A stretch of DNA of 64,000 bases, taken from assembly GCA_011800155.1 (NCBI GenBank), contig CM022369.1:1116001-1180000 (forward strand). The letters run 5' to 3'. Both the position numbers and the translations under genes were made by a program. Below, in pieces: positions 34,717-44,593 of the stretch; position 1 is the first letter of the stretch; each line of letters begins with the position of its first letter. Origin of the DNA: Flammulina velutipes (Eukaryota; Basidiomycota; Agaricomycetes; Agaricales; Physalacriaceae). The notes beneath the pieces were generated by a model, which saw only the letters and a program-made list of their open reading frames with translations, made no database searches and was not told where the DNA came from.

Positions 34717-37594
34717 ATGGCGCAAGCGCAAACTCTGGCTGGACTTGGGATTGATTTCAGTCAAGAGGCGAAACGCCCCTTCGCCTATCCGCCCATAGCT
34801 AATCTTCAACAATTTCCAGAGCTTCAACCGAGAGACGCTCATCATGACTTGGACTCTTCCCTCGATTCGCAAGGCTCTTTTGCGTCTCTACGATCAAATA
34901 AATCTATGCGAGGACTACTGGAAGCAGAGAACGGCGATTCAATGGTCGAACTGGATGTCTGTGGAGGTGGCGTTTCTGGATTCAAGGCAGGACAACGCAT
35001 CCTATCTGAAGACAGTCTCGACGGTGGCTTTCCTTATCGCTCAGACGATGTAACTCTCTCTCGCCATGGCACTCTTCTCACTGCAGGCGCCTCCTCAGGA
35101 CGCAATGCGTCAGAACTCAAAGCTATCCTCGGAAACTCCAACGCTCGTCTCAAATCCCGCGCGATTGTTCCTCCGTCTTCTACTCGTACCAGTCAAGACG
35201 ATAAAACCTCGCTTGAACAAGCCAAGCCACGTGCTCGTGTTGAAGTGGATATCATTCTGGATAGCAAGGTCTGCGTCGAGGGCGGATATATGCGAGGCCA
35301 TGTCAAGATCCGCGTGCGGAAACGGACGAAGAAGGAAAGCCCTGTCCTCATATCTGCGGGCAAGATTAGAGTTCTTGGATTCGAGAGTCTTAGTGGTCGT
35401 GACGAACGCTGTACGTTCTACCAGGCTTCGGCACTTCTGGAGGATACGACTAAGGATCACATGGCTATGTATGGCTCGGCTCCAGATGCTGAAGGATTTG
35501 CTCTGGCGAGAGAAGGTGTCTACGTCTTTCCGTTCTCGATGGAGCTTCCTTTGGATGGCGTCTCTGGCAGGCCAAAAGGTGTGATGCACTGTCAGTCTAA
35601 TCTCATGGTACGATATATATCCATGGTGTTAGTGCATTTCGTCTCTCCGTACTGACACCATCTGATAATTCTATAGTTCTTTGAAAGTAAAAGAACGCGA
35701 AAGTGGAAAACGATCCATCGCCCATTTCTACCGTGATTGCGAGGTATGGCCCCGCCTAAATCCATCTGTCGTTCTCGCGCCTTCCACGGTACCTATTCGA
35801 AGCGTGGTCACCAAAGGAATGTTTATGGGAGGATCTGGCAAGGTTACACTTGCTGCTTCGGTCCACCGGATTCACTGGGTCGCAGGCCAGCAATGCTGCG
35901 TCAACGCGCATGTTGTTAACTACACGAAAAAGACGATCAAGAGCCTCTCGATTGTTCTGATCAGGCGGATGGTGGTCTTCAAGCCACGAGCGGCCTTGGA
36001 CGTCGGAATAGACGGGCGAGAACTAGACGCAGACGCGTGTGAAACATCGACGAGCGAGAAAGAGGTGGCTGAAAGCACTTTGCTCATGGGACAGCAAGGC
36101 TCGAGAGGACACGCCAGTGCAAAGGGGTGGTGGACGGGTGTTCCACCTGGCGAAGAGCAGGAGGTGGCACATTTTCTCCAGTTACCTGTTAGTGTTAACT
36201 TTTCTTTCAACAACTTGATCTGTTCTCATATGTTATAGCCTGATGCCCTTACAATGCCCCGAGGTCGGTTAGTTGAGGTCGATTACATCCTCAAAGTGTC
36301 GGTCAGCGCTGGGTCACTAGGATCCGACGTTACTGTGTCGTTGCCCATCAAAATCATTAACTTCCTATCTATCGATCCTCCCCCAACGTATCCGCTTGGC
36401 CAAAGGCCATCTGCAGAACGAGCTGGAACACAAGCCGACATATCACAAGGACTCCTCCGTGCGCTGGAGGAGGTTGTTGATGAGGAGGATGGCGAGTCCG
36501 AGTCTGATGACAATGGTCATCACTCTTCCGACCTCGATTCAGATGCAAGTGACGGAGAACTTAGCACTTCTGTGTCCAATGCGTACGACGGACTATGCGC
36601 ATCGTCTTCAACCGCACCACAGCTGGGAAACCTATCGATCTCAGATGACGCGAGCGAAGAAGACGAGGTTGTGCGGCACGCGATCAGCAATGCCAGGATC
36701 GATGCACAGTACGGAGAGAATGGGAATCGTTTTGCCGATCTGTATTATCAGGAGGCAGGTATGCCGCCGCATGGTGGGAGAGAGGAGTGCAGTACAATAC
36801 CCGCAGAGGAAGGAAATCCAGGGAGGACACCACGTCCACCGTCCTTTGTGGAGCGTGTTCGGGAGAATCTGAGGGTAGCAGAGGACGAGCATCGACTGGA
36901 AAGGCGAGCTTTGGAGAAAGACATTTTCGGAGTTGAAGAAACATTTGCTCCCGTCGCTCTATCTTCGAGTCAGGACATTCGAAACTCGTACTTCCGCTCT
37001 CGATACGACATGCCTGAGGAGGTGGAGAATGTGGACCCTACTCCGGTGGCCCTTGGTGCTCTCGCAAGGTCGGTGGAGTCGGAGAGGGCGTTATCTGACT
37101 TTGGTTTTAATAACAACTCGGCACGCTCGAGCAGAACATCATATCACGGCGAGGAGAACGACGCGGTGAAACAGAGTGGCGTTTCCGAGGGAGACACCGT
37201 GCTGGCCCGTACGGACGAGAGGGGAAAGAGTGTGACCGAGGCTGCTGCTGCTTTCTCGATGATGATTGGAGTGGATCCTTCGCCTTGCGCATCTCCGAAC
37301 CTTGCGATATCTTGCTCTGGTTTCTCATCTCCTTCCCGTCCTTCTGCAATTTCATCCACCCATTCCTACATATCAACAACGCCACTCCCATCTCCCGTCA
37401 AGGCCGTGGTGCAGGCAAACACAAACTTCGAACGTTGTCCCACACCTCTGTCATCGCCAACGAAGATTTCGGCTCTTGCAGCTTTGGAGGCTAGGATGGT
37501 TCCCAATGCAAAGCCTAATCTTCCTGCTGGCACTGGTGTATTTTCGGTGAAGGACAAAATTCGACAACTTGAGCAGCAGGCGCGATACGCATAG
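34717..37594 (+). CDS. Alpha-arrestin-like protein
   Basis: About 900 resid from three exons: 34717 to about 35592, 35677-36187 and 36239-37594. An arrestin-type beta-sandwich is visible. The N-domain strands (RVEVDIILDSKVCVEGGYM, YVFPFSMELPLDG) are followed by the arrestin-C region (SGKVTLAASVHRIHWVAGQ, CCVNAHVVNYTKKTIKSLSI, DYILKVSVSAG, VSLPIKIIN). A long acidic and Ser-rich tail follows. Fungal alpha-arrestins recruit HECT ubiquitin ligases to membrane transporters; no clear PPxY was found in the parts I read, so a ligase link is unproven. The first intron is problematic: the exon 2 frame (SLKVKERESG) needs a phase-2 donor, and only a weak GTCTAA donor at about 35593 supplies it. Confidence 0.78.
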
Positions 37595-37655
37595 AAGTGG
37601 CATGGTTTTCAGATGTATAGTACATACACAACTTGGGCGTTCATTCCGTTATAAT

Positions 37656-38821
37656 TCATCCCTCTAGAATCGCCAGTGCAGCTCTCAGTTCTTTCTTGGC
37701 CGTCGCTCGATCTTCGTAATCCAACGCGCTTATCGCGTAGCGACAATGTTTCTGTGCTTTGCTGACCATGAGGGGCGATAAGCCTGATTCTGAGTCTTCG
37801 CGTTCGAGTGGAGGAGCAGACGGTCGGGCGATGAGGCCTGCGCTGGGTTGAGGATAGGCTGGTCCTTCGCCCAGATCACCATCACAGATGCTTTCTGTCG
37901 TATCTTGGTGTAAGAATGGTGGTGGCGGAGGCAGGGCAGGAGGAGATGGTGGAACGGGTGTGAGATGACCGGCTGAACTCCCTCCTGGTGTAGCGGCCGT
38001 ACTCCAGTTTCCTGGGGTGCCGGGTGTTTCTGTCCAATCGTCTGGGCTTAGATGAGGAGCCTGAAGCTGGGGGTACGGGTTTGGCACGGTAGGTTCTGGA
38101 GCCTGGGGGATGTCTATTTCCATGTCTATCTCTGGCTCTGGTTCACCGCCTGCAGGACCAGCGGTAGGCTTACGGCCCTCCCGCAGCGCTTTCGCGATGT
38201 CCGCAGCTTTCCATTTGGCATAACGGATTTTGTCGTCGTGCTGTATGATTAAATGAGAGAATAATATACGGGACTAATGATCACCACACACCGATTCAGT
38301 TAGCTCACTCTGAGGGAATGTTTTGAGCACGTCGAGGAAATGAGAGGCAGCCAAAAACTTTGCAGCCGTGGATCTAGGTAGATCAGAGACCGGAAAAGGT
38401 CGGTCTGGGAATGCTCACTTAGTCGCAGCACCTTTTCTATCCTCGTTGTCTGCCAAAGTGAAGACCTTTATCGCAAAGTTCTCCACATATGCTGCGCTAG
38501 CTGATTCCATGTCAATCGCGTCATTGGGGCCGATTTCCTTCTTCATTGACTCGAGCAGGCCCAGAAGATCGAAGAGGAATTCGCGACACGATCCCTCTTT
38601 AGAATTGAGGGATATGCCTACCTGTGCTGCATAATACGCGCCTGCAATAAATGTCAGAATATGGTGCTTGGATTCTAGACCGAGAGGAATGACGCACACC
38701 AGTAGGCCATGATAGGTTCCTTGGATTTGAGTTCATCGGCTCTTTGCAGGTAAGGGCCTACAGCTTTGAGTCCAGCTGGGACTGCGGGCAGGCCAAAGAC
38801 TTGAATTGCTCTAGATGTCAT
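37656..38821 (-). CDS. VTA1: Vacuolar sorting protein Vta1 (LIP5)
   Basis: Cofactor of the AAA-ATPase Vps4 in ESCRT-III disassembly at endosomes. Four exons (38821-38698, 38641-38419, 38373-38292, 38240-37656) give 337 residues. The N-terminal tandem-MIT helices include AGLKAVGPYLQRADELKSKE and IMAYWCAYYAAQVGI. A Pro-rich linker follows, and the C-terminal Vps4-binding motif reads AQKHCRYAISALDYEDRATA then ALAILEG at the very end. This order and length are typical of Vta1. Confidence 0.9.
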
Positions 38822-38958
38822 TAGTTGTTGGCTGTAGCGTCGGACTGGGGTCGGTATGTGGAAAGAGATATGCTATTGATGATGGTAAGAGGGAAAGATG
38901 GGAAACGCGTCATGCTGTATATGAATGCATTATACGTTCATTATTATGGACAGATATG

Positions 38959-39924
38959 TTATCTATTAGGTTGTGGGAGTAAATGGTCGAACGAGGCTGA
39001 CACTGGACTTTCTATAAAGTGCTGCTGGGTTCCAGGTTCCATCTTGTTGAGGATGAGGTGGGAGACTGGAGGAAGATTGCGTTGGCGCGAAGGATCAGAA
39101 GACGGTGCAATGGTCGAACTGGATGTCTTGTGATTGTCCCCCGACGACGACGAGTCGGAACCAAAGTCAATCTTGGGTACTTGTAAATGGTGGAATTTTG
39201 TCAACGCTTTGGATAGGTCGTCGAGCTGCCCGAGATCAGATAAGTAAAGTCTATGATGAATGACATGACATACCTGGTCCATAATCTCAATGATCCCCTC
39301 CTTCCGACCCTCAAACTGGTGCGCAAGCTTTGCAAACTCTTCTTCTCTTTCCCGATTTCGTTGCTCCTCTTCGGCCTCGGGGCTAAGTTCGACGCCCTCG
39401 TCTTCGTCGCCACGACGAGCCTTTTCTCCAACAAGGCCTTCGTTGCTGCCCATAGCCTCCCATAGGCTGATCTGGGACTGGGCACCTTTGCCTTTGCCCT
39501 TTCCTTTACCCTTGCCGTCGCCCCGAGTGCCTATGCCTTCCATCTGGAGATGTCGCGCGGCAATTTGCGCCTGAAGGTTGAGCACCGTGGAGAGCTGGTC
39601 CCATATCTCTTCCTCCTTCTTGGAGGGCGCCGGTTGTTTTATATCGACGTCTGGATGAAGGGCTGGGTTTGACAGCATGACATCTCCAATGGCCGAACCG
39701 TCGTACGGGTCGTGCATAACATCGGCTTTGATATATGGCTCCTCATCCACGTGTGCTGTGTCTACCTGGGCGTGAATGGCTGCAAGAACATTGTCGTGTG
39801 GGGTCGAGAATTGGGCGACGAGAGAGCGAGGAGGACCACTGTATGGTTCTGGTGGCGCAGGCTTTGGCAAATTGTCAAAAAAGTTGCCTTCGCCAGATTT
39901 GTTGGAGAACCACGCTCTGTTCAT
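38959..39924 (-). CDS. Conserved-looking protein of unknown function
   Basis: I do not recognise this protein. It begins MNRAWFSNKSGEGNFFDNLP (an upstream GTG extends the frame but is unlikely as a start). It has a coiled-coil-prone middle (KKEEEIWDQLSTVLNLQAQIAARH), a low-complexity run of alternating Gly-Lys around residue 170, and a highly charged helical stretch (EEEQRNREREEEFAKLAHQFEG). The segment VCHVIHHRLYLSDLGQ is flanked by GTATGT and GGGCAG and is probably a 48-nt in-frame intron. If spliced, the product is about 305 residues. No signal peptide or membrane segment. Its start is 185 bp from the divergent dCMP deaminase gene. Confidence 0.6.
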   Translation of the reverse strand: MNRAWFSNKSGEGNFFDNLPKPAPPEPYSGPPRSLVAQFSTPHDNVLAAIHAQVDTAHVDEEPYIKADVMHDPYDGSAIGDVMLSNPALHPDVDIKQPAPSKKEEEIWDQLSTVLNLQAQIAARHLQMEGIGTRGDGKGKGKGKGKGAQSQISLWEAMGSNEGLVGEKARRGDEDEGVELSPEAEEEQRNREREEEFAKLAHQFEGRKEGIIEIMDQVCHVIHHRLYLSDLGQLDDLSKALTKFHHLQVPKIDFGSDSSSSGDNHKTSSSTIAPSSDPSRQRNLPPVSHLILNKMEPGTQQHFIESPVSASFDHLLPQPNR

Positions 39925-40109
39925 GGCTGCATGAGCGGAGCATGTGCGCACAGCCACACCGCTGCCGACACCATCAATCGATCGATTGATATCGGAACGC
40001 GTCTACCCTGCCGCTCTTTGCATTATGCCATGTTTACGACACACGGAATTCTAAGGGAAACCCAGTATACCTACCACTCCCCAGTCGCTCACCTTCAACT
40101 TATTTTATC

Positions 40110-41493
40110 ATGCTCGTCGCCATAATCGGGACCAGGTCTGCTGGTAAATCCACAGTGGAAGAATACCTCGTTGCAAACGAAGACTTTACTCGCCTAAGGC
40201 TCTACGCTGATGATGTACGTGTTCTCCGAATCTTCACCATATCCATATCTCATGGTCTCTCCCAGGACTACGATGGCGCAAGCACTCATTCATTCATGTC
40301 CGATGAGACGACATCTATCGCACACGAAGATCACCACTTCGACAAGCATCTGTCCTTCCTATCAATGGACTCGGGATCCACGCCTGTCCCGAGCGCGACC
40401 TTGACTTTCGAATCTACGAATGCCATGCTCGACCATGTCACTCGAAATTGGCGTATCAAATTCGTCACGTCCGACCTCTCCACCCGTGAGCTCGTGGAAC
40501 CTTTCACGAAGCGCCCGTTCTTTATGCTGTTGAATGTCGACGCGCCGTTGTTGACAAGATTTCGTCGGTCCGACAGGAAAGTCTTCCTTTCGTATCCCAG
40601 TAACTCCTACCAGACTAAACGTCCTCGTAGCTCTTCTCTAGAGGAATACGTTCATGCGCATGATCATCTATTATTTGGAAACGACAGTAGCAGTGCGAAT
40701 GCATCTCTCGCTGGGATGCGGAGTCTTGTGCATGTCTCCGTCAACAACACATTCAGCAGCGTCCCCCAACTACATGCCTACCTGAAGGGACTGAGACTCA
40801 CAGATCCCGTCCATCTCCGACCGGACTGGGACACATATTTCATGGTGAGTCTTGTTCAAGCAATCTGCATCGATAAACCCTGAAAACACGTTCGCTAGAC
40901 CTTGGCCTCACTCGCTTCCCAAAGGTCAAACTGTATGAAACGCAGAGTCGGGGCCATCTTAGTGAGAGACAATCGAATCGTGGCCACAGGGTATATTGCA
41001 CCGCTGGCTGGTTATACGCGTCAAGTTCATGGTGATCTGCAGATACAACGGAACGCCCCGGCACTTACAGAATTGCAACGAGGGAGGATGCGTACATTGT
41101 AATCAAACGGCACTAGTAGGAGATGACACTGATCAGTGCCTCTGCTTACACGCGGAGGAGAACGCTCTCCTCGAGGCAGGACGCGAACGAGTCGGACAAG
41201 GATCGGTGCTTTATTGCAACACGTGAGTTTTACTTCTTCCGAGAAATTCAGCTACTAAACGTGAACAGGTGTCCATGCTTGAAATGTACCGTCAAGATCA
41301 TACAGACCGGTGTCAAAGCTGTGGTGTATAACTTATCCTACAAAGTGTTAGTAGCTCTTTCTACTCCTCTCGCTCGTGTGCCGACAACTTTCATAGAGAC
41401 GCAGCATCTGCAGCCTTGTTCAAACAAGCAGGGGTCGAACTGCGAAGGCATCCGCCTCCATCCACTGCGATGTTCAATTTTCCCATTTATTAA
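40110..41493 (+). CDS. DCD1: Deoxycytidylate (dCMP) deaminase
   Basis: Zinc enzyme converting dCMP to dUMP for thymidylate synthesis. Six exons (40110-40214, 40266-40844, 40899-40990, 41043-41222, 41269-41346, 41397-41493) give 376 residues. The C-terminal deaminase domain has NCMKRRVGAILVRDNRIVATG, YNGTPRHLQNCNEGGC, the zinc/catalytic CLHAEENALLEAG, and CPCLKCTVKIIQTGV with the paired zinc cysteines, all placed as in yeast Dcd1. The N-terminal extension starts MLVAIIGTRSAGKST, a P-loop-like sequence, as in other fungal homologues. Confidence 0.93.
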
Positions 41494-41568
41494 TAACAGA
41501 CATATAGCTAACGGTATTCGCTAAGACTATCGTCACCATAATGCATATTCCTTCGTAGTATTTCCCCG

Positions 41569-44058
41569 CTAAATCGTTCCGTAAACTGGCTTACCGTCAA
41601 TGACAGTGGCCAGAACCTTTGTGTCCAGAATGGATGTTACTGGGATGTCCATAATGTCTTGCGACAGCACGACAAAGTCTGCGTGTTTACCTGGCTCGAG
41701 AGAACCGAGGACGGATTCCGTGAACGACGCATACGCTGGGTCTATTGTCATTCCTATAATTGCAAGTAAGATGAGCGGTGGAATGGGACAGCATTCAAAA
41801 TTGAATATACCGCGTAGCGCCTCCAAGCGTGTTAACCTCTGCTCCGGGAAGAATCCTCCTGGACCTTGAGGTGACGTCCCTTCGAGAGACACTCGCGTTA
41901 TCGCTGCGTAGAATGTTGCCATTGGGTTCATAGACGCTACAGGAAAGTCAGATCCCAGTGTCAACCTGGCACCGTTGTCCAACAGGCTTCGGAATGCATA
42001 TAGTCCTTTAAGACGTTCAGGTCCCTTGGGATGTAAGTCGTGAACATGACCTGGTACACGTGGAGGAAGCACTCACGATACGCTCCTCTGCATACCACAT
42101 ATCATCGATACTGGAAAACGTCAGTCAAGTTTGGAGATAAAGTGATAACATATACGTACACATGTGTCGGCTGGACACTAGCAATGACTAACAATGACAA
42201 CCCCAGTCAATCACAAAGTCTCCGAACGGAGAGAGTTTGTTCATACCTCCAATCTCGCCCACCCTCTTCATATCTTGTTCCCTCATGATTTGCGCATGTT
42301 CAAGACGAGGGCGAAGGGCAGCAACGTCCACACCTTCCAACGCCGCCTCTAGAGAGTCCAAAACGATCCCATTCGCCCGATCGCCGATGGCATGCACGTT
42401 CTGCGCTCCCAATGGTCAGTTGTCATCCGCGACTCTGTACCAGGACATACAACTTGCCACCCATCCCGCAAGAACCAAGGAATGACCCGGTTCAGCGTCT
42501 CCTCTGAAACGCGCATGAACCCACTGGAACTTGGATTGTCAGAATATGGCTCATAGAGGGCTGCTCCACCGGTACGCATGGATCCTAAGTGGTTTAGAGA
42601 AATCAGTTTTCCAAGCGCGAGGTTGTATCGTACCATCACCGACTAGCTTGACACTACGTGCACTGAACCGATGATCTGCCGTCAGCATAATGGGTTTGGT
42701 TAGATTCCCCCAGTATGTCGTCTCGTCATCGTAGTTGGTCATTCCGTAGAGGCGTATCTAAATAAATCAACATGATGTGGCGCACAAATTGCAGGAAAAT
42801 GAAACGCACTGGAAGACCGGTTTCCGATTTCCTATAAGACAAAGATTGATATAAGATTGAATTGTGTAAGGTTGGAAGGAACTTCATACCTCTTGAAGTA
42901 ATCCAACATCGAGAAATCCAATTTGGCATCATGAAGCGATGTCAGTCCGTTGGCGTGAGCGTCTTCAACAGTAGCCAAAAATCGCCTCTCGTAGTCCTGC
43001 TCCGTCGGCACAGGGTCGTCCAACAAAAGTTGCGCTCTGTCCAAAAACACACCTTTAGCACGATGAGTTTATGCTCAGCATGGAGTGAGATGGGAGACAA
43101 ATACCAACGGGATTTCCAGCTTCATCTCTAATGATAGAACCTCCCTCGATGGTGTCTGGGATATCTTGTATGGAGTCAAGGACTCGTCCTGATACCCACG
43201 TTCCATGACCGTCTTTGCTTCTCAACATGACAGGTCGTCCTTTTATTATGGGATCTGCATCTAAGTCTGCCTTTTTAGAAGTCAGGTATTGGGGGCGGAA
43301 TGATAGACGATCAAACACTCACTGCAGACGGGAATCGGCCCTCAGGCCATACGGTATAATCCCATCCCCAGCCGTCAACGACTTTATCCGTGTCGTTCAG
43401 GATGTCGGGGTTACTGAGAATGTAGTCTCTCACGAATGATACAGTTTCTGATTCTGAGTTGAGGACCGCTAGATTTGGGTGGCGTAGTAGGTTAGGGCGC
43501 ACCAGTGATGTTCCTGCCAGTTTCCAAGGGTATTTGACGATAGAGCCCATAACCCATGATGTGACAATGAGATTCTATGAGGCATTGAGCAATAATAGTA
43601 GTAGTAGTAAACAGCTTGAGATTCACCGCTAATTCCGGGGACTAGGATAGATCCTTCGGCAATGAATTTGACCTCTAGCAATGGCCAAGTTGCCAGCACA
43701 TGTTCTACAACTGACGTGAATCCAAGTGATAAAACGTACTATTCAGAGCTGACTTACTCATAGTTCCGGTAGCAGCCACAAGTGAGTCTTCAACGACTAG
43801 ACACTCTACCTTCGTGTTTGCTGTATCTACAGTGTACACATTCTGGCCTTCTTTGGAACAGATCGCGTAAGAAGTCGTTGGTTTCTCCGCCACAGTCGCG
43901 TGAGCAGAATAGAGAGTCCGACTCAAAGACAGTGCGGACGCGACGAGGACCAGGGAAAGCGTAAGTGGCGTCATTTTTCTCTTGGGCCTCTGGGGTAGAG
44001 TGGGTTCTGAGTACCCTAGTATGACCTCTTTATCCTTCACGGATGAGAATATGGACAT
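41569..44058 (-). CDS. Amidohydrolase family 3 (YtcJ-like), membrane-anchored
   Basis: Many exons on the minus strand encode an amidohydrolase with one N-terminal hydrophobic helix (TPLTLSLVLVASALSLS) after a short basic cytosolic segment, so probably a type II or secreted protein. The metal motif H-x-H is present in GISESHCHIMGYG once the second intron is removed. Later motifs are RPVMLRSKDGHGTWVS, TSLHDAKLDFSMLDYF, the metal His in VHAIGDRANGIVLDSLE and the Asp in LGSDFPVASMNPM. The C-terminus has the strand KHADFVVLSQDIM. Family members hydrolyse cyclic or aryl amides; the substrate is unknown. I take ATG 44058 as the start; a retroposed element is inserted only about 30 bp upstream of it. 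Confidence 0.82.
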
Positions 44059-44072
44059 GGTGGTCACACGTC

Positions 44073-44086
44073 AAGATAAAAGGCCT
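44073..44086. repeat. Target-site duplication, left copy
   Basis: AAGATAAAAGGCCT, identical to the 14 bases at 44410-44423 on the far side of the poly-A-tailed insertion. The first one or two A could be tail bases, so the duplication is 12-14 bp. Confidence 0.85.
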
Positions 44087-44377
44087 AGGTGGTAGGATGA
44101 GGCTCGGGGACGACGGAGAAGAAGGGGGAAGAGTGGGAGAGGAGGAGATGGGAGAGAGTACCAGATGAGGAAGAAAAGAAGAGGTGGAAAGGAAAGAAAG
44201 AGGAAGGAAGAAGGAAAACCACCGAACGGAGAGTCCCACACTCAGTGCGCAAAGCATTTCCCCTGGGTGAGTCAAAAAACGAGGTTGAGAACCCTCTACA
44301 TACAAGCGGATCCGAAGTGGCGACTTTGTCGCCGAGTAGTAATACCCTCGACCAAGGATCAATAAAAACGCTTCCAC

Positions 44378-44409
<32 letters not shown>
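44087..44409 (+). mobile_element. Retroposed insertion with poly-A tail (SINE-like or processed retrocopy)
   Basis: About 290 bp followed by a pure run of 31-33 A (44379-44411), bounded by a perfect 12-14 bp direct repeat. This is the classic result of target-primed reverse transcription by a LINE-type machinery. A polyadenylation hexamer AATAAA lies at 44361-44366, 12 bases before the A tract. The 5' third (about 44100-44220) is almost pure purine (GA-rich). No open frame survives. No convincing tRNA-type A and B boxes were found, so a retrocopied mRNA or 3' fragment is as likely as a SINE. It sits in the immediate 5' flank of the amidohydrolase gene. The unbroken A run suggests a recent insertion. 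Confidence 0.8.
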
Positions 44410-44413
<4 letters not shown>

Positions 44414-44423
44414 TAAAAGGCCT
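44410..44423. repeat. Target-site duplication, right copy
   Basis: Second copy of AAGATAAAAGGCCT, directly following the A tract; it continues into TATCTGATAAATACGG, the unoccupied flank. Confidence 0.85.
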
Positions 44424-44593
44424 TATCTGATAAATACGGTGCACATGGCTCAAGAAGGCCATAATCCGCTCATGTGATGCTTTTCGCAGGCTCGATCAGA
44501 CACAAAAAGCCATACGCGTGGATGGAATGGAACGCACTTTCGACTTGTTACATACTTCCAGCTACATACAGGCTACATACAGCTACAAAATTT

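Noticed and set aside
39560..39600. Gly-Lys alternating tract as a DNA repeat array
   Set aside because: A short coding low-complexity run inside one protein, not a tandem array or CRISPR.
44240..44320. GGTTGAGAACCC in the retroposon as a possible RNA polymerase III B box
   Set aside because: It departs from the consensus and no A box sits at the right distance, so a tRNA-derived SINE is not claimed.
44085..44462. Minus-strand open frame of 125 codons with a long Phe run
   Set aside because: It is the reverse translation of the retroposon poly-A tail and purine tract, not a gene.
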